18,964 nucleotides of DNA, taken from NCBI GenBank assembly GCA_023442755.1, contig JAEZXS010000019.1, positions 1 to 18,964 on the forward strand, written 5' to 3'. The translations under genes and the position numbers were made by a program. Positions within the stretch are counted from its first letter, which is position 1, and each line of letters starts with the position of its first letter. A model generated the notes under the pieces. That model did not search any database and was not told the origin of the DNA. It saw only the letters and a list, made by a program, of their open reading frames with translations. The stretch is from Pseudomonadota bacterium (GTDB lineage Bacteria; Desulfobacterota; Syntrophobacteria; Syntrophobacterales; Syntrophobacteraceae). This document shows positions 14,957-18,964 of the stretch, in pieces.

Positions 14957-17423
14957 TTCTGCCAACCTTCGAATCTTTCTTTACGGTTTGAGCCTTAGGC
15001 GCGCCTTCTGCCGGGCCGAAGAACATAGGCTGCTCTTCCTGTTCCTGCCGCAGTTCCTGGACCTCTTCCTCACGCTGAATCTGGATATGATAGATCGCGC
15101 GAACGGCTTCTTCCTTGATGCGGTCGATCATCTGCTGGAACATTTCGTGGCCTTCGCGCTTGTAGGCGATCAGGGGGTCCTGCTGTCCATAGCCGCGAAG
15201 CCCGATACCCTCCTTCAGGTAGTCCATGTTGAGGAGGTGGGCCTTCCAGTGGGTGTCCACCGTCTGGAGGAGAATGAAATTCTCGAGATCGCGCATGATC
15301 GCGGACCCGAATTCATTTTCACGGGCGTCGTAGCGTTCCTGAACGCGGGTCGTCAGGTGTTCCAGAAAATCCTCCCGATCCATGTCTTCGAGGGCTTCGA
15401 CCGTGAAATTCGGCTGAATTCCGAAAATGCGGGGGACTTCCTTGTTTATCTGTTCGAGGTTCCAGTCCTCGACGTACGTCTTTTCCCCGGCGTTCTCGGA
15501 AACGAGGGCGTCCAGGATGTCGTCGATCATGTCGAAAAACGCGGGCTTGAGTTCCCCGCCCCGCAGAGCCTCCCGGCGCTGGCGGTAGATGATCTCGCGC
15601 TGCTGGTTCATCACGTCGTCGTATTCTATGATCTGCTTACGAATACTGAAGTTGTGCTGTTCCACGCGGCTTTGCGCATTTTCGATTGCCTTGCTGATAA
15701 GGCGGTGTTCGATCGGCTCGTCCTCCTCCATGCCGATGCGCTGCATGAGGCCGGAAAGCCGGTCTGCGGCAAAAATCCGCATCAGGTCGTCTTCGAGGGA
15801 CAGGTAGAACCGGGATGATCCGGGGTCGCCCTGACGCCCGGAACGGCCGCGCAACTGGTTATCGATCCGGCGCGCTTCGTGGCGCTCTGTGCCGATGATG
15901 TGTAGACCGCCGAGATCGACCACACCCGGTCCCAGGACGATATCGGTGCCACGGCCGGCCATGTTGGTGGAAATCGTGACCATTCCCGGCTGTCCGGCCT
16001 GGGCGACGATCTCCGCTTCCTTTTCGTGGTGCTTGGCGTTGAGCACCTGGTGCGGAACCCCGGAGCGTTTCAGCATATCGCTAAGCTTCTCGGATTTGGC
16101 GATGCTGATCGTGCCGACGAGCACCGGCCTTTTCACGGAGTAGAGTTCCTTGATCTCCTTTGCCACGGCACGGAACTTCTCCTGTTCCGTTCTGTAGATG
16201 CAATCTGGGTTGTCTAACCTGATCATCTTCCGGTGAGTGGGTATTACGACAACCTCGAGTTTGTATATCTTCGCGAACTCCGCCGCTTCCGTATCCGCGG
16301 TACCGGTCATGCCGGCCAGTTTTTCGTACATGCGGAAATAGTTCTGGAAGGTGATCGAAGCCAGCGTCTGGTTCTCGTTTTCCACCTTGACGCCTTCCTT
16401 CGCTTCGAGGGCCTGGTGGAGTCCTTCGCTGTAGCGGCGGCCCGGCATGAGGCGGCCGGTGAACTCGTCGACGATGATGACCTCGCCATCCTTGACGATG
16501 TAGTCCACATCGCGCTTGAAAAGAACGTGAGCGCGCAGGGCCTGTTGAACGTGATGGTTTATGGTCATGTTCCGGGGATCGTACAGGTTTTCGAGGGAGA
16601 GCAGACGCTCTACGCGGGCGACGCCATCCTCGGTAAGCGATACGGTCCTGGTTTTTTCCTCCCGCGTGTAGTGGGCCTCGAACTGGAGCTGCGGGATGAT
16701 CCGGTTCACACGGTAATACAGCTCGGTGGACTTTTCCGCCGGACCGGAGATGATCAGCGGCGTTCTGGCCTCATCGATCAGGATGCTGTCGACTTCGTCC
16801 ACTATGGCATAGTGCAGGTCGCGCTGCACCAGTTCTTCGAGCCGGAATTTCATGTTGTCGCGTAGATAATCGAACCCGAATTCGTTATTCGTTCCATAGG
16901 TAACGTCCGCGCCGTAGGCCTCCTGTCTTTCTCTGTCGTCGAGGCCGTGGACGATGCAGCCGACCGTCAGGCCGAGGAACCTGTAAATCTTTCCCATCCA
17001 TTCGCTGTCGCGTTTGGCGAGGTAGTCGTTGACCGTGACGAGGTGAACGCCTTTTCCGGTGAGTGCGTTGAGGTATACCGGCATGGCGGCGACCAGGGTT
17101 TTTCCTTCACCGGTTTTCATTTCGGAGATCTTGCCCTGGTGCAGAACGATCCCGCCTATCATCTGGACGTCGAAGGGACGCATCCCGAGAACGCGGGAGG
17201 ATGCCTCGCGGGCAACCGCAAAGGCTTCGGGGAGCAAATCGTCCAGTTCTTCCCCATTTTCGAGGCGCTGTTTGAATTCAGGAGTTTTCGCCTTGAGCTG
17301 GTCGTCGCTGAGCGCGCGGATCTCCGGCTCAAACTGGTTTATCTCATCGACCAGGGGAGCGATTTTCTTCAGATTGCGCTCGTTTTGGCTCCCGAATATT
17401 TTTTTAAGTACATCTGTTATCAT
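14901..17423 (-). CDS. secA: Preprotein translocase ATPase SecA
   Basis: Motor ATPase that drives secretory preproteins through SecYEG at the inner membrane. The 840-residue length is normal. Order of parts: Walker A TGEGKT at 104-109, DEVD (DEAD-box) at 209-212, preprotein cross-linking domain, second nucleotide-binding fold with AGRGTDI and QLRGRSGRQGDPG, helical scaffold and wing domains, and the C-terminal zinc-binding tail CPCGSGKKYKKCCGK that contacts SecB or phospholipid. ATG 17423 has GGAAGG 12 nt upstream, a long spacing. The 242-nt region before it holds a promoter candidate, a palindrome and a terminator-like hairpin, so secA is probably transcribed separately from the acetyltransferase gene upstream. 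argJ follows at once. Confidence 0.98.
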   Translation of the reverse strand: MITDVLKKIFGSQNERNLKKIAPLVDEINQFEPEIRALSDDQLKAKTPEFKQRLENGEELDDLLPEAFAVAREASSRVLGMRPFDVQMIGGIVLHQGKISEMKTGEGKTLVAAMPVYLNALTGKGVHLVTVNDYLAKRDSEWMGKIYRFLGLTVGCIVHGLDDRERQEAYGADVTYGTNNEFGFDYLRDNMKFRLEELVQRDLHYAIVDEVDSILIDEARTPLIISGPAEKSTELYYRVNRIIPQLQFEAHYTREEKTRTVSLTEDGVARVERLLSLENLYDPRNMTINHHVQQALRAHVLFKRDVDYIVKDGEVIIVDEFTGRLMPGRRYSEGLHQALEAKEGVKVENENQTLASITFQNYFRMYEKLAGMTGTADTEAAEFAKIYKLEVVVIPTHRKMIRLDNPDCIYRTEQEKFRAVAKEIKELYSVKRPVLVGTISIAKSEKLSDMLKRSGVPHQVLNAKHHEKEAEIVAQAGQPGMVTISTNMAGRGTDIVLGPGVVDLGGLHIIGTERHEARRIDNQLRGRSGRQGDPGSSRFYLSLEDDLMRIFAADRLSGLMQRIGMEEDEPIEHRLISKAIENAQSRVEQHNFSIRKQIIEYDDVMNQQREIIYRQRREALRGGELKPAFFDMIDDILDALVSENAGEKTYVEDWNLEQINKEVPRIFGIQPNFTVEALEDMDREDFLEHLTTRVQERYDARENEFGSAIMRDLENFILLQTVDTHWKAHLLNMDYLKEGIGLRGYGQQDPLIAYKREGHEMFQQMIDRIKEEAVRAIYHIQIQREEEVQELRQEQEEQPMFFGPAEGAPKAQTVKKDSKVGRNDPCPCGSGKKYKKCCGK

Positions 17424-17470
17424 TTAGAATAAATTCCTTCCGGGGAAAGGATCCATTTTCCAGGAGATGG

Positions 17471-17497
17471 CAATAAGAAAGGCACGTAGGACGTGCC
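17471..17497 (-). terminator. Intrinsic terminator or attenuator between the acetyltransferase gene and secA
   Basis: On the minus strand GGCACGT-CCT-ACGTGCC (17481-17497) is a perfect 7-bp stem with a 3-nt loop followed by TTTCTTATT. It lies after the acetyltransferase stop (17666) and 48 nt before the secA start, so it either ends the upstream operon or acts within the secA leader. Confidence 0.55.
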
Positions 17498-17571
17498 CTT
17501 GTCGTAAGTATAACCTTTACCGGGGCGTGTTTCCCGTTCATTTTCCTGCCAGCCGGCCTGGATTGCACGCG

Positions 17572-17593
17572 GAATTTTCCAATCGGAAAATTC
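17572..17593. repeat. Perfect inverted repeat upstream of secA
   Basis: GAATTTTCC-AATC-GGAAAATTC: 9-bp arms (17572-17580 and 17585-17593) around 4 nt. There is no T-run on either side, so it is not a standard terminator. It overlaps the start point predicted from the promoter at 17599-17627, the position of an operator or a 5' stabilising hairpin. Confidence 0.6.
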
Positions 17594-17598
17594 TCATT

Positions 17599-17627
17599 TA
17601 TATACTTCATGCAACCTGCTTTTGCAA
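17599..17627 (-). promoter_or_regulatory. Candidate sigma-70 promoter for secA
   Basis: On the minus strand TTGCAA (17622-17627), 17 nt, then TATATA (17599-17604), each with 4 of 6 consensus bases. The predicted start near 17592 gives a leader of about 170 nt containing the palindrome and the hairpin at 17481-17497. Confidence 0.38.
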
Positions 17628-17665
17628 TCCCGCCCGGTTCGAATGTAGGGTTCCCCAGTATGGCT

Positions 17666-18127
17666 TTATGCCGGAAGATCGTATACCAGTGCGGATTCGT
17701 CACAGTTGGGGAATTTCGGGCAATGAAGGCAATCGGCCCACACTTTCTGCGGGAACATATTCTTATCGGCCATCCGAAAGCCCAGGCTTTCGAAGAATGC
17801 GACTTCGTAGGTCAGGGTAAACAGTCTTCCTATGCCAAGTTCCCTGGCTTCCTCTATGCAAGTCTCCACGAGCTTTCGCCCTATGCCTTTGCGCTGTTGG
17901 GATTTAAGAACCGCGAGCGAGCGGATCTCGGCGAGGTTCTCCCACACTATGTGCAGGCCGCAGCAGCCTATGACCTCACCGGTTTCCTCGTCTACGTAAA
18001 CGACGGTATCGCGCAGGTTGGTGTAGAGTTCGCTCAGGGATCGGGCCAGCAATTGTCCCGATTGAGCAAAATCACGGAGCATCTGCTGGATTTCGATGAC
18101 GTCGGCTATCCTTGCTTTGCGAATCAT
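17666..18127 (-). CDS. GNAT N-acetyltransferase, short N-acetylglutamate synthase-like
   Basis: A 153-residue single-domain GNAT protein. The acetyl-CoA loop appears as QQRKGIGRKLVE near 81-92, preceded by the IRSLAV strand, and the C-terminal half has FFESLGFR, then FPQKVWADCLHCPKFPNCDE with four cysteines. This Cys-containing tail is what I know from short bacterial N-acetylglutamate synthases (first step of arginine synthesis: glutamate + acetyl-CoA), which fits argJ being nearby. Another amino-acid acetyltransferase activity is possible. AAGGTG lies 7 nt before ATG 18127. It starts 20 nt after the aminotransferase stop, so the two form an operon; the predicted terminator at 17471-17497 follows. 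Confidence 0.83.
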   Translation of the reverse strand: MIRKARIADVIEIQQMLRDFAQSGQLLARSLSELYTNLRDTVVYVDEETGEVIGCCGLHIVWENLAEIRSLAVLKSQQRKGIGRKLVETCIEEARELGIGRLFTLTYEVAFFESLGFRMADKNMFPQKVWADCLHCPKFPNCDESALVYDLPA

Positions 18128-18147
18128 TCCATATCACCTTCCGGGAT

Positions 18148-18964
18148 TTACTTACGGCGTGAAACGATCTGCCGCATTGATTCCAGAAAATATTCAATCT
18201 CCTCGACCGAGGTCGAGAATCCGGGAGAGACGCGAACCGTACCTTCCGGAAACGTCCCGAGCGTGCGGTGGGCAAGAGGAGCGCAATGCAGCCCCGTTCT
18301 GACTGCTATATCAAATACCTCGTCGAGGACGAAACCGATATCGCCTGGATTCATTCCGTCGACAGTAAAGGAAACCGTTCCCGTGCCGCGCACCGGCGGA
18401 ACCAGGACCTTGATGCCGGAGATCTGGATTAACCCATTTTCGAGGAGCAATGCAAGATGGAATTCGTGGTCCCGTATGCGTTCAATGCCGGTTTGAAAGA
18501 TATATTCCATGCCGCTTGCAAGTCCGGCGAGCCCAAGGAGATTGGGCGTACCGCTCTCGAAGCGGTCGGGGCAGAACTCCGGCTGATGAAAGTCTTCCGA
18601 CCGGCTTCCCGTGCCGCCTTCGATCAATGGCGGAATTTCGAGATCCGGTCTGACATAGAGGACGCCTATTCCGGGAGGTCCGAGCAGAGCCTTGTGTCCT
18701 GAACAGGCAATCATTCCGAGCTCAAGGTCTTCAGCGTCGATCGGCTGTATGCCGGCGCTCTGTGCGGCATCGAGAAAAAGAGGCACCCCCGCGTTCCTGC
18801 AGATCAGGGCAACCTCGGAAACCGGCGCCAAGGCTCCATTCACGTTGCACACATGGGCAAGCACCACCAGGCGGGTATCGGGACCAATCATCTTTTTCAA
18901 GGCAGAAAGATCCAGGGTTCCGTCCGGACCGCACGGAATGATTTCCATCCCGACACCCGATGAG
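18148..18964 (-). CDS. Class V aminotransferase, cysteine-desulfurase-like (5' end outside window)
   Basis: Pyridoxal-phosphate enzyme of the class V fold, related to cysteine desulfurases and selenocysteine lyases. The reading frame is open to the window edge (SSGVG before the internal ATG at 18948), so the N-terminal part is missing. Numbering from that ATG, visible parts are FLDAAQSAG with the cofactor-binding Asp near 59, the Schiff-base lysine in CSGHKALLGPPG near 85, RFESGTPN near 128, and near the end GLHCAPLAHRTLGTFPEGTVR with a candidate persulfide cysteine. The GTFPEGTVR ending resembles the subgroup with unassigned function rather than IscS, NifS or SufS. It leads the operon with the GNAT gene (20 nt gap). 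Family certain, substrate not. Confidence 0.92.
   Translation of the reverse strand, partial: SSGVGMEIIPCGPDGTLDLSALKKMIGPDTRLVVLAHVCNVNGALAPVSEVALICRNAGVPLFLDAAQSAGIQPIDAEDLELGMIACSGHKALLGPPGIGVLYVRPDLEIPPLIEGGTGSRSEDFHQPEFCPDRFESGTPNLLGLAGLASGMEYIFQTGIERIRDHEFHLALLLENGLIQISGIKVLVPPVRGTGTVSFTVDGMNPGDIGFVLDEVFDIAVRTGLHCAPLAHRTLGTFPEGTVRVSPGFSTSVEEIEYFLESMRQIVSRRK

Noticed and set aside
13055..14998. Plus-strand open frame of 647 codons, and other long antisense frames (5190-6734, 8842-10422, 3691-4365).
   Set aside because: They lie opposite argJ, gltA/aconitase, the aldehyde dehydrogenase and related genes with clear family motifs; their translations have no recognisable domains. High GC makes long antisense frames common.
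17404..17541. Possible 45-codon leader peptide on the minus strand overlapping the secA start, as a SecM-like regulator.
   Set aside because: No hydrophobic export segment, poor ribosome site spacing and no recognisable arrest motif; the overlap alone is not support.
17630..17650. GGTTCGAAT string resembling a tRNA T-loop; similar GGTTCGAA near 2558.
   Set aside because: No flanking 5-bp T-stem, anticodon arm or acceptor stem.

Overview
The window is a GC-rich bacterial chromosome segment with tightly packed housekeeping genes. I see no mobile element, CRISPR array, tRNA or rRNA in it. The gene types suggest an anaerobic or facultative Gram-negative of the Desulfobacterota (old Deltaproteobacteria, possibly the Syntrophobacter/Geobacter side). 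They include an Aquifex-type monomeric aconitase, a short citrate synthase, an SdhA/SdhB pair, secA next to argJ, a short N-acetylglutamate-synthase-like acetyltransferase, a NifX/NifB-type metal-cofactor protein and a DsrE-family protein. This lineage call is inference from gene content, not a match to a known genome.

Layout. (1) 2-1855, plus: a Rel/SpoT stringent-response enzyme whose N-terminus lies outside the window. (2) 1966-2253, minus: a small ABM-fold protein. (3) 2254-2684: a 431-nt divergent regulatory region, then the HU-type nucleoid protein gene (2685-2957) with a strong terminator (2988-3037). (4) 3307-11835, plus: six co-directional genes for citric acid cycle steps, namely aconitase, citrate synthase, SdhA, SdhB, a succinate-semialdehyde-type aldehyde dehydrogenase and fumarase C. 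They are followed by a UbiA-family prenyltransferase (11921-12859) that most likely starts at CTG. An extended -10 promoter candidate lies at 3179-3187. (5) 12864-18964, all minus: read in transcription order, a truncated class V aminotransferase, a GNAT acetyltransferase, secA with its own leader, argJ, a NifX-like protein and a DsrE-like protein. This block converges on ubiA with only 4 nt between the two stop codons.

How the genes fit together. The plus cluster covers oxaloacetate + acetyl-CoA to citrate to isocitrate, and succinate to fumarate to malate. No isocitrate dehydrogenase, 2-oxoglutarate dehydrogenase, succinyl-CoA synthetase or SDH membrane anchor is in the window. The aldehyde dehydrogenase sits where a succinate-producing step would be expected, which hints at a semialdehyde route to succinate. 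The UbiA protein could supply a lipid quinone (electron acceptor of SDH), but its substrate cannot be read from sequence. The minus block joins protein export (SecA) with the acetyl cycle of arginine synthesis (ArgJ and an ArgA-like acetyltransferase) and small sulfur/metal-handling proteins.

The region is largely ordinary; I did not find a new multi-gene system. Points that merit a second look are: a Cys-to-Ser change at the first predicted [4Fe-4S] ligand of the aconitase, the missing SDH anchor genes, the altered hydrolase-pocket motif of the Rel protein, a structured secA leader, and the CTG start of the prenyltransferase.
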